Source of the DNA: Anopheles merus
Taxonomy: Eukaryota > Arthropoda > Insecta > Diptera > Culicidae
Direction: 5' to 3'
Length of the DNA stretch: 64,000 nt
NCBI RefSeq assembly: GCF_017562075.2
Contig: NC_054082.1
Location: 9,625,050-9,689,049, forward strand
Shown here: positions 40,990-51,967 of the stretch, piece by piece
Numbering within the stretch: position 1 is the stretch's first letter
Layout of the letters: the number at the start of each line of letters is the position of its first letter
The notes under the pieces: generated by a model
What the model was told of the DNA's origin: nothing
The model's input: the letters and a program-made list of their open reading frames with translations, nothing else
The model's database searches: none
Position numbers and translations under genes: made by a program

Positions 40990-43900
40990 ATGGAACCATT
41001 TTTTGTTGTCGTTCACCTTGCACTTGAGCATGGAGCGAAATTGTGAAAGAAATCCAAATGGATTGGAATGCATGTACGTACCTTGTTTGATATTGAAAAA
41101 TTAATGTTTAATCCTGCAAATATTACCATTGCAACCGTTGCAATGATATCGATGCCGGTTGTGCAACACTGTCCAAATCCTTATGTCGGGGTTTGTGGCG
41201 CGCTCTTCGCTTCTGCTTTGGATGCCATTCCGAGCATTCGGATACGATCGGAATCCAGTTAATTGAATGCTTCATTAAGCAACAAACCGCCAGTTCTAGA
41301 GCGTAAGGTAGCTATTTCCGGTCGAACACCACCGTACACAGACTATTTCCGCCGCTTGTCGGTTTATTTGAGCCCGTAGTGTAGTGTACCGTCCGCCCAA
41401 TTGCATGCCTCGGTGGCAAGCAGCGAGGCAAACGAAGCCGACTGTGCTGGAGGATGAGGACAGAACATTTTTGGCAGCATTTAATAATCCGAATCAAGTG
41501 AAGTGCACCGCATCACTGGCGTGGATGAAAAGGCCCCCTTCCCTCCGCCCCCCCTACCATAGGGTGATAATTTGTGTTCGAGATCGGTTCGGTTACACAT
41601 CAATCTGCAGGCCTGAAATACGGAAATGGCAGCAGATGGGCGGGCAGCGTATTTTAATGATTGTTTGGTTTCGAACTGCATAAACCACCGTATAAAGTTT
41701 CGGTGCAGGAAAAATGGCCTCTGCGTTGGCGGTTGGGTACGTTTTATTCGGAGAGTGTGTTTTTGCCACGGATCGTTAGGGGAGAGTATCTCGTTAAATC
41801 TCGGTTTGGCGTTGAAGTGGCAAAACCGATTGGCCCCATGTTACTATGTGCCGGCGTGGTATTATCTCTTTCCTGTGCGGACTCCGGTCATGCCGAAGCC
41901 CCATGTAGGGCGTTGGATTAAAGGACTAGCCGGATGGGTGGCAAACGGTCGTTGTTTAATGATGATGACAATGGTCGAAACATTTTACTCGCACTCAACA
42001 ATTGATGCATTATTAGGATGTTGCAGCTGGATCGTATTTAAATTGTCACAGCTCGGCTCACTCAGGCAGGGCTTGATTGGGTGGGAGGCGCTTTTTGCAA
42101 AATTTACGTGTGGCTAGATAAAATGAACACTTCAAATTGGATTTTGTATCATGCGTGGCACGGGGGAGTTGTATTAATCGGATTTCAGAGCTAGCGTTGC
42201 CATTTGGCAGTCAAATTTGATTTCGTGTTTTTTTGTGTTATTTCCGAAAAAAGCTTCATTTAGGAAGCATCGATGAACTTACTGATGCGAACATATTCAA
42301 TATACACGATTATATTCAGTTGATGTGTAGGTTGTCAACACCAACAAATGCTTTTGGGTGTGGTCTTTGCTTTGAAAAATGATTTTTCGGTTGAACAATT
42401 GTTAATGATATGGTAGCTTTGAAGTATAATGCTGTTCAAATTGATTGGAATACGTGTTCATTTTAACGCATCATTTATGGTAAAAATGTTTGAGTTAAAA
42501 AAAAAACACATTTTTAACCTTAAAACATCTGCTGTGAGCATAATTTAGTTTCATCAAACTCCCCTTCCTTAACTGCCACCAAAAAAACGGAAATTCAGTA
42601 ACCATTTCAGTCAACGGGAATGGGCAAAAAAGTGCAATGCAAGTGAAGTATGCGAAGTAACCATGCGCATCATTGACGTTAGTCGATTTGATTTTCGACG
42701 CCGCACATTGACCCCTTTTGTGGGCCGTTCTCTCATGGTGGAATGATTTTCCCATCCACTGTTTTCCACTGTCCAATTACTGACATCTTCTATCACCTTC
42801 AACGAGTGTGGCATGTGATCGAGAAGCGGATGCAAAGGCACCATGTACGTGCGCCAGTGCCGTACGAACGATCGGATCGGTGCAAATCGGTGCAAAACGG
42901 CTGTGAAGAACAACTGCAGACCATCGACCACATTTTGCAGATATCGAAATCGGAACTGTCGGATAGTCGGGTCAGTGGGAGGGTACGAAAATGCTGTCCG
43001 GAGGAGTTGGAGGGTGGTTGATAAATTTGTTCGGGAAACTAAACCGATCGGAACGGGGTAGCAAATTCTTTCTATGCTTGTTCTGCTCGCCCCCCCCCCG
43101 CTACCCCCACGAAGTGGCGGAAGTCACTTTTGCACCGCACTTTATATTCAAATCACATAATTCAAAGACAATACCGAGCGAAAATCAAATTCATAATAGT
43201 AAAATATGATGATGGTTTTGTTGGGAACGAGTTGGGAATTGGCTGGGGGAAGCGGGCGGAAGCCCGGACGTCGTTGGGTGCTCCGTTATTGTTTCCGGAT
43301 GGTCCGGTTCGGCACTGTTTTAACAACCAAACCAAAAAACGAACCAAGGGAATAGGGGGTTTGGAGTGAAATTTTTACTTTTTTTTATCCTGCAACTCCC
43401 CCCCGGGGGTACTGCAGATGGAAATTCTTCGAGTCAGTTCAATGTTTGTGTGGTACTTCATTCTTTGCGAAGCATTTCTTTTAGAGCGTGTTGTTTTTTT
43501 TCTCTCCTCGAATGCAACCAAAAGGAGGAAGAAGTTTGCTTCACCCTTTTGTTTCCCTTTGCCCCGACTGGCTCCTCCCTTCGCACCAAACCATTGTTCA
43601 GGCATGTTTTAAGGAAGCTCTCTGATGGCAAGACAAATGGTATGCCACTCGAGAGCAAACATGTCGGTCGGAGAATTTCCCTCGCAAGCGCTTCTTCTCG
43701 TGCATCGGAAGTGGAAGTTTCGTTCCTTGGGTTCCATCAAACCCCTGCCATGCACGCTACTGATATTTTTTGAGCTTGTGTTGTGTTTGCCTTCGACAAG
43801 AGCTAAAATAAAACTCCCGGCAAGAATGAAAGAAATGAAGGGGCGAGAGTATTCAAATCGCTCGTTTGCATGCTGTTTGCGACCTGGGCAGTGAGGAATG

Positions 43901-44902
43901 TTTCCTTCCTCCATCCGGCTTTGAAGATGCAGTGGTGATCGGATCGTTTGCATAGTTGTGTGCAGATTTATCTAATTGTGTAAGCAAAGCATTTTTGCCT
44001 TTGCAATTGGCAGCCTGTAAAGTGTAAACAAATTGATGCAAATGAATCACTCATGTGCTTGTATGATGTGTCGGTGTGTTTGGGCAGCTTTCTGATTCTC
44101 ATTCAATGATGGTTGAGAGGGCGCTATTTGCGGCAGCTTTCAAGCAGTTGCAGATATGCTGCAGCAAATATGATAAATGAATGAATTTTGTGGCATCAAT
44201 CGAGAAGGCATCTGTGCAGTGCAGTTTCTTTGCGATAAAATCAACCTACGTTTCCGGTAGCGTGTTTTGTACTGAAGCATTGTAAGCAGATGGTTATTTA
44301 CGAAAGACTGGTTTGCTGAAGTCTTAAATTTTATTATTTGTAAGTAAATATCTTCTTATAACTTATAAGTAAATATCCTACTGACTATAATTACAGGTGT
44401 GCTATAGGCTTACTTGTATGTACGTTACTTACTCCGATTTGCTTATTTGATTGGTTTATTGATTGATATATTTTTATATTTATGCTAGTAGAACGCTTCC
44501 AATAATAAAAGCTCGAAAAATAATTTCTACAGTATTGTGCATTGAATTAAATGCGATTGTTAAATGGATTTCCTTCCACAGGCGAATGGGTTTAAATTGT
44601 ACCCGTCCCTTACAACATTCCCACCATTTAATACATTTTTCATGCAATCCCTCTGTCCCCGACTTGGCATGCCAATCACGTGCGGGCTTTTATTATCAAT
44701 TTTCGCCATTGTTCCCATCACACTTTTTTGTTAGCCAGTGCTTATCGTCCACTACCGCCACAACACCAACGGCCCGTACCATCCGGCACCATCCACCAAA
44801 GGGGGTTAACATCCGGTCAATTTCTAGATGCTTAGTGTAACGATTCGTTTGTCCGGGTTTGCAGAGCCAGCGTAGAGGCTACCACACATGGCTTCGGCCC
44901 GT

Positions 44903-44943
44903 TGCCGTACGCCGTTAGCTTCATCGTACGGCACTTTAATGGG
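44903..44943. repeat. Small perfect inverted repeat (hairpin)
   Basis: TGCCGTACG at 44903-44911 pairs with CGTACGGCA at 44935-44943, leaving a 23-base loop. It could be a protein-binding palindrome or chance. Confidence 0.5.
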
Positions 44944-45247
44944 GAAATTTATTTGTATTTCCTTCTGCCAGCCCGTGTTCCCGTGTTCCCCCTTTGTGTG
45001 GTACGCAGGGGTACGCAGGGTAGGGTGAAAATCATCCTTCTGTGGCCGTAGCAGTGTGCATTGCGCGAAATGAAACTCACCTTTTTAGAAGGTTGAAAGC
45101 GGGGAACGGGGGAAACGAAGACGTCCCGGTGGACGCTTGTGAGAATGCCGGGTAGATTTATGGGGCCGGTGCCTTATAGCCTACCGTTCCCCGCTGGAAA
45201 AAGATAGGAACGTAAAACGGGGACCCAGCACTGCCATTTTCCACCAC

Positions 45248-45264
45248 GTGTGTGTGTGTGTGTG
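45248..45264. repeat. GT microsatellite
   Basis: About eight GT units. Confidence 0.85.
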
Positions 45265-45820
45265 AGAACGTTGGGCCGAGAAATTCCCCCATGAGAGTAG
45301 GAGAGTAGGGAAAACGATTCGTAGAGCCGTCCGTTTTCCCTCGATGGCACTGTTCTGTCATCGTTAAAGAGCGATAATTTAACAGAGGCCTTAATTTTTG
45401 CCGGCCGCCACACCCCGTCGAGGGACGCCTTGTTGCACGATGTAGCACGAGCCAGTACCTAAGGTTCCTGGGGAAAAAGACATATAAAGTGGGTACCGCT
45501 TTATTGCGTTCCCGGGGACCAAGGTGCGCTACGGAGCGTGTAACGAGAGGTGATGTGTGAAGTAGATAATTCTTTTGCTGATGATGAGAATGGATGAAGT
45601 CTTTGAAGTAGTTCGGTAAGAGTGATATTAACGGGGCGGTTTGAGGTGGGCACAGTGCGTCATTACTTATTTAATTGCTGCAGCACGACGTAAGGTGCCC
45701 AATCGGTGGCTGAGAAACGAACCACGAAATGATGACTTTGGACAACAAAGTAGTTGGAGGTGTTTAGTTTTTGATAAAGTATATTTCTTTGTGCTTTTAT
45801 TCTTAGTTATTTGACTGTTT

Positions 45821-45912
45821 ATACTATTAGTACACCACCAACTCTCAATACTATTGGTAGTATATTAATACTAGTTGTATACAGTATACTATTAGTATCA
45901 CCAACTCTCAAT
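45821..45912. repeat. Pair of direct repeats about 27-29 bp long
   Basis: ATACTATTAGTACACCACCAACTCTCAAT at 45821-45849 recurs at 45886-45912 with a 2-bp deletion and small changes. The AT-rich interval between them repeats TACTA and TATA motifs. Confidence 0.75.
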
Positions 45913-46177
45913 TTAAGACTATTTACTAACTTAATTACATGACCAATTACATCGTTGGCAAAATCTGTATTCCTCAAGTGTATAATCGATTAAGCTTTCT
46001 GCACTACAATGAACAAAGAAGAAAAAGCAAATTGTTCAAATTTTTGCTCCGAGATTTAAGCTCGAGACGGGCAACAATAAATGCCTAGGAATGAAACGAA
46101 CCAACGGAAGCCAACTCCGAACACGTACAACGAGAAAATCTTTTGCAAGGAAGGATTACACATTTTTTCTACCCCTT

Positions 46178-46180
<3 letters not shown>

Positions 46181-46214
<34 letters not shown>
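46181..46214. repeat. TC microsatellite, 17 units
   Basis: Seventeen uninterrupted TC units. Confidence 0.95.
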
Positions 46215-46220
<6 letters not shown>

Positions 46221-47514
46221 ACCTCTTGCTGCTTGGTCAGTTTCAGCTCACTGGGCTTGAGCCACGCAGGATCGATGATGAAGTGAAACAAAATCAATTT
46301 CATGGTGCTGAATGTCCTTCGCGTTCCGCGGTGATTACAGTACAGAACTCACTGCCACAATACCGCAGTCCATCCGATGTGCCGATGTTGTGAAGAGCAA
46401 GTTTAAATCTAGTTGAAATGAGTTCTGACCTTCCCGGTGGTTTGGTGGAGTTAGTGCGCGTGACAAGCAAAACAAACGTTCGCCGAAAGGTGGACGGAAA
46501 CTTGGCGTTCGTTTTTGGATTACATTTCTATTATAACATTTTTTTCCCCAAGCTGTGCGGATGAAGCTGGTGATTCGGGGAAGGATTAAGGCTAAGCTTT
46601 TTAGGGATTGGTGATAGGAGTTTGTGAAGTTTTGTTGTTCTGTGTTTTATTTCTCGGTCAATGTTTTTTTTTGTATTCAGGAAGAAACGGTCAATGATTG
46701 ATGTGCTATGAGTAAATGTAACGATGTGATAATTAGGATGAATATTATGACTTTGTTCATCGAAGGTTTAGAACAAATGGGACATGTGTACACCTGTAAA
46801 AGGAACCTTTATTTTGTAAGGAAAAACTGTATATTGGAAATGTATCTATGACATGTTATGAAGATTGGTTTTAGATTATGTCTAGAATCGATTTGTTAGA
46901 TATTCAACTAAAACTATCTCTTCCTTGTCTTGGTCAGAATTGCTCTGAAACACACAACCAAATCCATCGTTTCCGTAGTTTTCAAGATATGCCCCTTAAT
47001 AAACCTTACACCAAAACTTTGGCGATTGGAGACTGAAAGCTGCAGTCGAAAGTTTAAATTCGAATCGGCAAATTTCTCAACGAAATGGTGTATTGTGTGC
47101 GTTTCCACTAAGTGAATTAAAACGCCATTTGTCAGGGACCGTGTTGCGGGGTCAGAATGGAACGGAGGTCAATGTGTGTGAGTCGCGCTACCATGCAAAC
47201 AACAATGCAAACAATTCCAGAGTCTTAGCAGCTGGGAAAGGGTGCTCCACTTAATACACTTCCCGCACAAAACGCTGTGAGTGAGGTACGAGGAATGCAT
47301 TCTTGCAGTACGGGACAAATGAGGAAAATCAGACGAAAGCGTCCGATGGCGAAGAATCGCAACTAAATAATACAGTTTTATGTTTTGCTGTATAAAATTC
47401 TACGACAACAAAGCAATTTCATTCCCCAGCATTTCAATCTCGGGGAGGAGAACGGATGTAATGTTGCATGTATGCTTTGCACCGTGCCGAATGCGTCCAG
47501 GCTCCAGGCGCTGT

Positions 47515-47522
47515 GCGCTGTG
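47515..47522. repeat. 8-bp target-site duplication, left
   Basis: GCGCTGTG immediately precedes the left terminal inverted repeat and is identical to 52194-52201. It is the direct footprint of the transposon insertion. Confidence 0.93.
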
Positions 47523-47540
47523 CAGTGCTGCAAAATGTCA
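47523..47540 (+). repeat. Left terminal inverted repeat, 18 bp
   Basis: CAGTGCTGCAAAATGTCA is perfectly complementary to 52176-52193. Beyond 18 bp the two ends diverge, though both carry a TATCAC motif about 10 bases further in. Confidence 0.93.
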
Positions 47541-48099
47541 CCATCAATATCACAAAAAAAACTGAGTGAAACAAAAACCTTGTCAGCGTCACGTACTCAA
47601 ATGCGATTATCACAAGTGAAATTCTCAAGTGGTTCTAACGAGTGATATGATTGGTGACAATTTGGGAATTAACTTTTAATCAATCGCTTTTTAATGAAAT
47701 TTTCTGGACCAGGAGCAGCACTGTAAAATATCACTGTTTCAGTCACCAACGCTCATGACTGAAACGAAGCTCAAGTCGACTCACGTACACAAGTGCGATG
47801 ATCAGGCGCAAGATGAACATAGTCGTTGTGACGTGTGACCAGATTGGTGACATTGCAGCAAGCACCTCTTGGTCGGTCACTTTGACGTGACTTTGTTTGT
47901 CTGTGATCTATTTCGAAATGTCACTGATGCTATCACCAGCACTCGTGATTGAAATGAAATTCATTTCCGTTTACGTACACATGTGCGATGATCAGAGGTA
48001 AGACGCACATGGTCGTTGTGGCGTCTGATCTGATTGGTGATATTTTGGTAACCAACTCCTGGTCAATCAGTTTGTCGTGATTTTTTGGTATTTTATTAT
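47523..48099 (+). repeat. Three diverged tandem subterminal units of about 190 bp
   Basis: Units start near 47532, 47725 and 47915, each with an (A/G)AAAT(G/A)TCA motif like the terminal repeat. Further shared blocks follow in the same order: a GTGAAAC/GACTGAAAC/GATTGAAAT block, CGTAC-CA-TGCGAT, GATTGGTGA, and (T)CAATC or (T)CGGTCA. The first unit lies outside the inverted arm; the second and third lie inside, so they are repeated in inverse at 51600-51967. Repeated subterminal motifs are typical transposase-binding regions of hAT elements. Confidence 0.65.
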
Positions 48100-49112
48100 C
48101 GCGATAGACTTAGAACATACGTGGCGCGGGCGAGTGGTGTTTTATTAACCATGTGCATATGATTAGAAGCAGTAATCGGTTCTGCTAGCTGGTCAAATGA
48201 TCCCGCATCCTACATATATTGCCAGACTCAGTTTGCTGATCCAAACGTTTATGTATGAACTCTCGTAAGCAGTGCACATGCAAGGATTACCGCTTCATAA
48301 TGTATTTATTAATTACTCTAGAAAAACACTTTAGACCCACAAACAGCCGGCACCGGAATTTGAGGCAATTTGGAAGAAGGGAAGGAAGAGTCAGTACGAC
48401 TTTTAGCGGACATTGCCTAAGTTTCTTGTCCAGATGACCAATTTTACGCTGTTCGATGGTAAGGGGAATCCTATGTTAATGGTGATCTCCGGAGGCGGAT
48501 ACACAGGCTGTTGTTGGTGGCAGTGGATAGACGCTAAGTGTCAGCATGCCGTGCCCGTTAGAAAATCCGTACCCGTGTGCGGTGTCAATTGCGCCAAAGG
48601 TGGATTATGAAAGGTGCTGGAATTTGGTGGCTTTGTCTAGAATAAGTGCTTTCGGATATGAAAATAATAAAACCAGGATATAAAACAAAAACTATCTACC
48701 TTTTCATCCATCTACAAAACATCTTTTTATATTTGCACTATGGAGAAACTAACAAATTACACGCCTCGTATGCTAAGAATATCACCGATTCGATTAAAAT
48801 TATTACACTAACAACACAGTGAATGAGGAGGTGCCGCTGAAGTGAGTTCACATCCGAGGAGCTCTGCTTGATCGTTTTCCAGCCGAAATCGAACGCCGAC
48901 GCAAGTACTGGAAAACTGCCTACTTTATCTTTTTGAGTCGACCGGATTCTTAGGCCGGTTCCTTGGCCAGACACTTTACTTCGTTTTGCCAAAATTCTCG
49001 ATCGGGCCGACCATGTAAAAGGCAATCTCTGTCAGTTGGTCGAGTTTGCCGTTCATGAGCATGGTGTAAACCTTGATAATGTTCTCTTTGTTCACCAGCT
49101 TGCCGGCATAGC
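47726..49112 (+). repeat. Left arm of a 1.39-kb inverted repeat
   Basis: This arm is the reverse complement of 50582-51967, apart from scattered substitutions and one single-base length difference. Visible differences include GGTGGC/GGTGAC, ATAAG/ATTAG, CTACAAA/CTATAAA and GTGTGCGGTG/GTGCGCGATG; I estimate about 98-99 % identity by eye. Its inner 163 bp is the 3' end of the ATP synthase beta fragment. The 60-codon frames at 48255-48437 (plus) and 51256-51438 (minus) are the same sequence in the two arms and have no recognisable function. Confidence 0.93.
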
Positions 49113-49775
49113 CCGTGAAAAATTCTGTGACCTGAAACGCCTGCAATTCGAAACGCTGGAAACGGCGCATCATGCGCACAGCACATCATATTATGCGCGC
49201 ATTACAACACAGCGCTTAAAGTACGCGACTGTGCGGAAAGTTTTACGTGGACGTGGAAAAAATGGAGACCAAACCCCAAGTGCTCAAAAAGCGGACAGGG
49301 CTCAAAAAATCAAAGCGCATATCACGTTAATAGCACAAAAAGCGCACCGTTCTCGTAGACCAAACTGTGCGAAAAGTGCTAGCACAATGGAATATGTGCA
49401 ACACTACGAACAGCTCATTCATTGCCAGGATGGGAATTATTTCCTGGAGCGTCCTGTAGTTCTACAGGATCCGCTGCACGCCACGGTAAATGTTATAATG
49501 CTCAGTGTCGGTAATGTTTGGGTCCATTATACGCGATATCGAATCCAGTGGATTCACAGCCAAGTAGATGCTTATTTCGATGATAGCATGCAACAGCATG
49601 GTGACATCAAAGCGAGCAAATGTGGTAGTCAAAACTGGATCGGTCAGAGAATCAGCCGGCACATCAAATGGCCTGCACCGTCGTAATCGTGGCAATGCAC
49701 TCCTGTATACATCCAGCGTTGGTTAGTATCCGACAGCGAGCGGGTATCCTATGAAACCGGCAACACTCGGAGAAA
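48950..49775 (-). pseudogene. Captured, decayed fragment of the ATP synthase beta-subunit gene
   Basis: Read on the minus strand, several blocks match the C-terminal half of the mitochondrial F1 ATP synthase beta subunit in the right order: a GY-stop-PTL block, PADSLTDP followed by [36 protein letters not shown], then after a TAG in place of a Gln codon NYRTLQEIIPILAMNEL. An insertion of about 240 bp (49168-49410) replaces the next dozen residues. Then come RFQRF, AFQVTEFFTGYAGKL and AFYMVGPIE, and after a frameshift CLAKEPA with a TAA at 48952-48950, the natural C-terminus position. Frameshifts and stops preclude a functional enzyme. The Walker A region and N-terminal half are missing. The intact protein is the catalytic subunit making ATP in the mitochondrial matrix. 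Confidence 0.88.
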
Positions 49776-50066
49776 CAGCTACATCACACGGTAGAAGCTG
49801 TTGAGACGCAATCGAACTAAGCTGGAAAAATTTCGCTCGAGCTTATTACATTATTAACCGTTCCTAAAAATAGCAAATAATAATATTTATCAATCAATCG
49901 AGTGAAAGAAAGAAGCAAAACTTACCATGAATTAAGTATGAGTGCTAAGTATGACACCAGCATCCAACGATGGTGCATGGTTCCAAAATATGAAGCCGTT
50001 ACTTCGATACCATTCTACGTGTGCTTCGACATGCTGATATGTTAAATGGTATGAAACACGAATCGT

Positions 50067-50342
50067 TTGCAATTTTATCTCCTAGCTTCGAATAACAAAC
50101 CAAATCGTTTTCCGCTTGATATGCCTCTTGAAATGTTAATATTACAGGGTTTCACACTTTATCTCAAGACCGCGGGACCCCTTCCCGAATCTGTTTTAGC
50201 CAATGCCAAGAATGCGGTACAATGCTTGAAAACGTTGATGATACCTGAATTCATCGGATGCAATGCTGAATCTGCGGCACATTTCTCGAACACACTGTTC
50301 CGCGCCGAGGACATGCGGTCGAATATTTTTTTACACGTATAA
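50067..50342 (+). pseudogene. Unidentified coding-like fragment in the spacer
   Basis: About 86 codons read open with balanced codon use (no in-frame ATG at the start; first ATG-encoded Met is in FPLDMPLEMLI). A neighbouring frame just upstream reads coding-like too (ADMLNGMKHESFAILSPSF), ending in a stop where this frame takes over, which suggests one frameshift in an older gene fragment. Recognisable blocks include LPESVLANAKNAVQCLKTLM and AEDMRS. The last codons and TAA fall inside the inverted repeat starting at 50321, so the original 3' end was cut off there. I do not recognise the family, and it does not resemble the hAT C-terminal dimerisation region. It may be a second captured gene piece. 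Confidence 0.4.
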
Positions 50343-50578
50343 CCTTTGAGTACATCAGTGTATTACAAACACCCAATTATCCTTTTCGCGTTTTTACCAA
50401 AAAAAGACAATTTAATAAATTTAGTGAATGCATATTTGTTTAATTAAAATATTTACAAGTGTTAAGAAAGTAGTTTCAACTGTTTAAATAATCTTTTTTG
50501 ATAAAAACACGAAAAAAATAATTAGCTGTTTTCAGTACACTGATGTACACAAAGGTTATACGAGTAAAAAAAATATTC
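50321..50578. mobile_element. Nested 258-bp inverted-repeat element (MITE-like)
   Basis: The ends are about 42-bp inverted repeats: the left end from 50321 contains TATAACCTTTGAGTACATCA and the right end ending at 50578 is its complement with two mismatches and one base of length difference. The AT-rich middle has no coding content. The outermost AATATT is palindromic, so a target duplication cannot be told from the terminal repeat. It truncates the coding-like frame on its left and ends three bases before the right arm begins. Confidence 0.6.
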
Positions 50579-50581
50579 TAT

Positions 50582-50744
50582 GCTATGCCGGCAAGCTGGT
50601 GAACAAAGAGAACATTATCAAGGTTTACACCATGCTCATGAACGGCAAACTCGACCAACTGACAGAGATTGCCTTTTACATGGTCGGCCCGATCGAGAAT
50701 TTTGGCAAAACGAAGTAAAGTGTCTGGCCAAGGAACCGGCCTAA
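50582..50744 (+). pseudogene. Second, inverted copy of the ATP synthase beta C-terminal fragment
   Basis: The 163-bp segment duplicates 48950-49112 in opposite orientation and encodes the same blocks (YAGKLVNKENIIKVY, AFYMVGPIE) with the same frameshift before CLAKEPA and stop. It starts abruptly inside the gene at the arm boundary, so it arose by inverted duplication of the arm and not by a separate capture. Confidence 0.88.
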
Positions 50745-51967
50745 GAATCCGGTCGACTCAAAAAGATAAAGTAGGCAGTTTTCCAGTACTTGCGTCGGCG
50801 TTCGATTTCGGCTAGAAAACGATCAAGCAGAGCTGCTCGGATGTGAACTCACTTCAGCGGCACCTCCTCATTCACTGTGTTGTTAGTGTAATAATTTTAA
50901 TCGAATCGGTGATATTCTTAGCATACGAGGCGTGTAATTTGTTAGTTTCTCCATAGTGCAAATATAAAAAGATGTTTTATAGATGGATGAAAAGGTAGAT
51001 AGTTTTTGTTTTATATCCTGGTTTTATTATTTTCATATCCGAAAGCACTAATTCTAGACAAAGTCACCAAATTCCAGCACCTTTCATAATCCACCATTGG
51101 CGCAATTGACATCGCGCACGGGTACGGATTTTCTAACGGGCACGGCATGCTGACACTTAGCGTCTATCCACTGCCACCAACAACAGCCTGTGTATCCGCC
51201 TCCGGAGATCACCATTAACATAGGATTCCCTTACCATCGAACAGCGTAAAATTGGTCATCTGGACAAGAAACTTAGGCAATGTCCGCTAAAAGTCGTACT
51301 GACTCTTCCTTCCCTTCTTCCAAATTGCCTCAAATTCCGGTGCCGGCTGTTTGTGGGTCTAAAGTGTTTTTCTAGAGTAATTAATAAATACATTATGAAG
51401 CGGTAATCCTTGCATGTGCACTGCTTACGAGAGTTCATACATAAACGTTTGGATCAGCAAACTGAGTCTGGCAATATATGTAGGATGCGGGATCATTTGA
51501 CCAGCTAGCAGAACCGATTACTGCTTCTAATCATATGCACATGGTTAATAAAACACCACTCGCCCGCGCCACGTATGTTCTAAGTCTATCGCGATAATAA
51601 AATACCAAAAAATCACGACAAACTGATTGACCAGGAGTTGGTTACCAAAATATCACCAATCAGATCAGACGCCACAACGACCATGTGCGTCTTACCTCTG
51701 ATCATCGCACATGTGTACGTAAACGGAAATGAATTTCATTTCAATCACGAGTGCTGGTGATAGCATCAGTGACATTTCGAAATAGATCACAGACAAACAA
51801 AGTCACGTCAAAGTGACCGACCAAGAGGTGCTTGCTGCAATGTCACCAATCTGGTCACACGTCACAACGACTATGTTCATCTTGCGCCTGATCATCGCAC
51901 TTGTGTACGTGAGTCGACTTGAGCTTCGTTTCAGTCATGAGCGTTGGTGACTGAAACAGTGATATTT
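50582..51967 (-). repeat. Right arm of the 1.39-kb inverted repeat
   Basis: Inverted copy of 47726-49112. It starts within the GYAGKL codons of the ATP synthase beta fragment, which on this side reads on the plus strand from 50582 to the TAA at 50742-50744. Its outer end near 51957-51977 (CAGTGCTACCAAATATCACTG on the minus strand) resembles the terminal repeat of the whole element, suggesting that terminus-like units were duplicated during its growth. Confidence 0.93.

Larger units (their letters stand above)
40990..47514. other. No supported gene; non-coding DNA with small repeats
   Basis: I find no exon. Visible items are a poly-C run at 43090-43099, a 9-bp perfect hairpin stem at 44903-44943, a GTACGCAGGG tandem pair near 45001-45021, direct repeats at 45821-45912 and a TC microsatellite at 46181-46214. 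Frames of up to 163 codons (41626-42117) have no domain. Confidence 0.45.
49113..50581. other. Spacer (loop) between the inverted arms
   Basis: The 1469-bp unique spacer holds the upstream part of the ATP synthase beta pseudogene (49113-49775), an AT-rich stretch without features (about 49776-50040), an unidentified coding-like frame (50067-50342) and a 258-bp inverted-repeat insertion (50321-50578). In a transcript spanning the element it would form the loop of the hairpin. Confidence 0.9.

Noticed and set aside
48255..48437. A 60-codon frame present twice in opposite orientation (also 51256-51438), as if a duplicated gene
   Set aside because: The duplication simply reflects the near-identical inverted arms; the peptide has no recognisable features.
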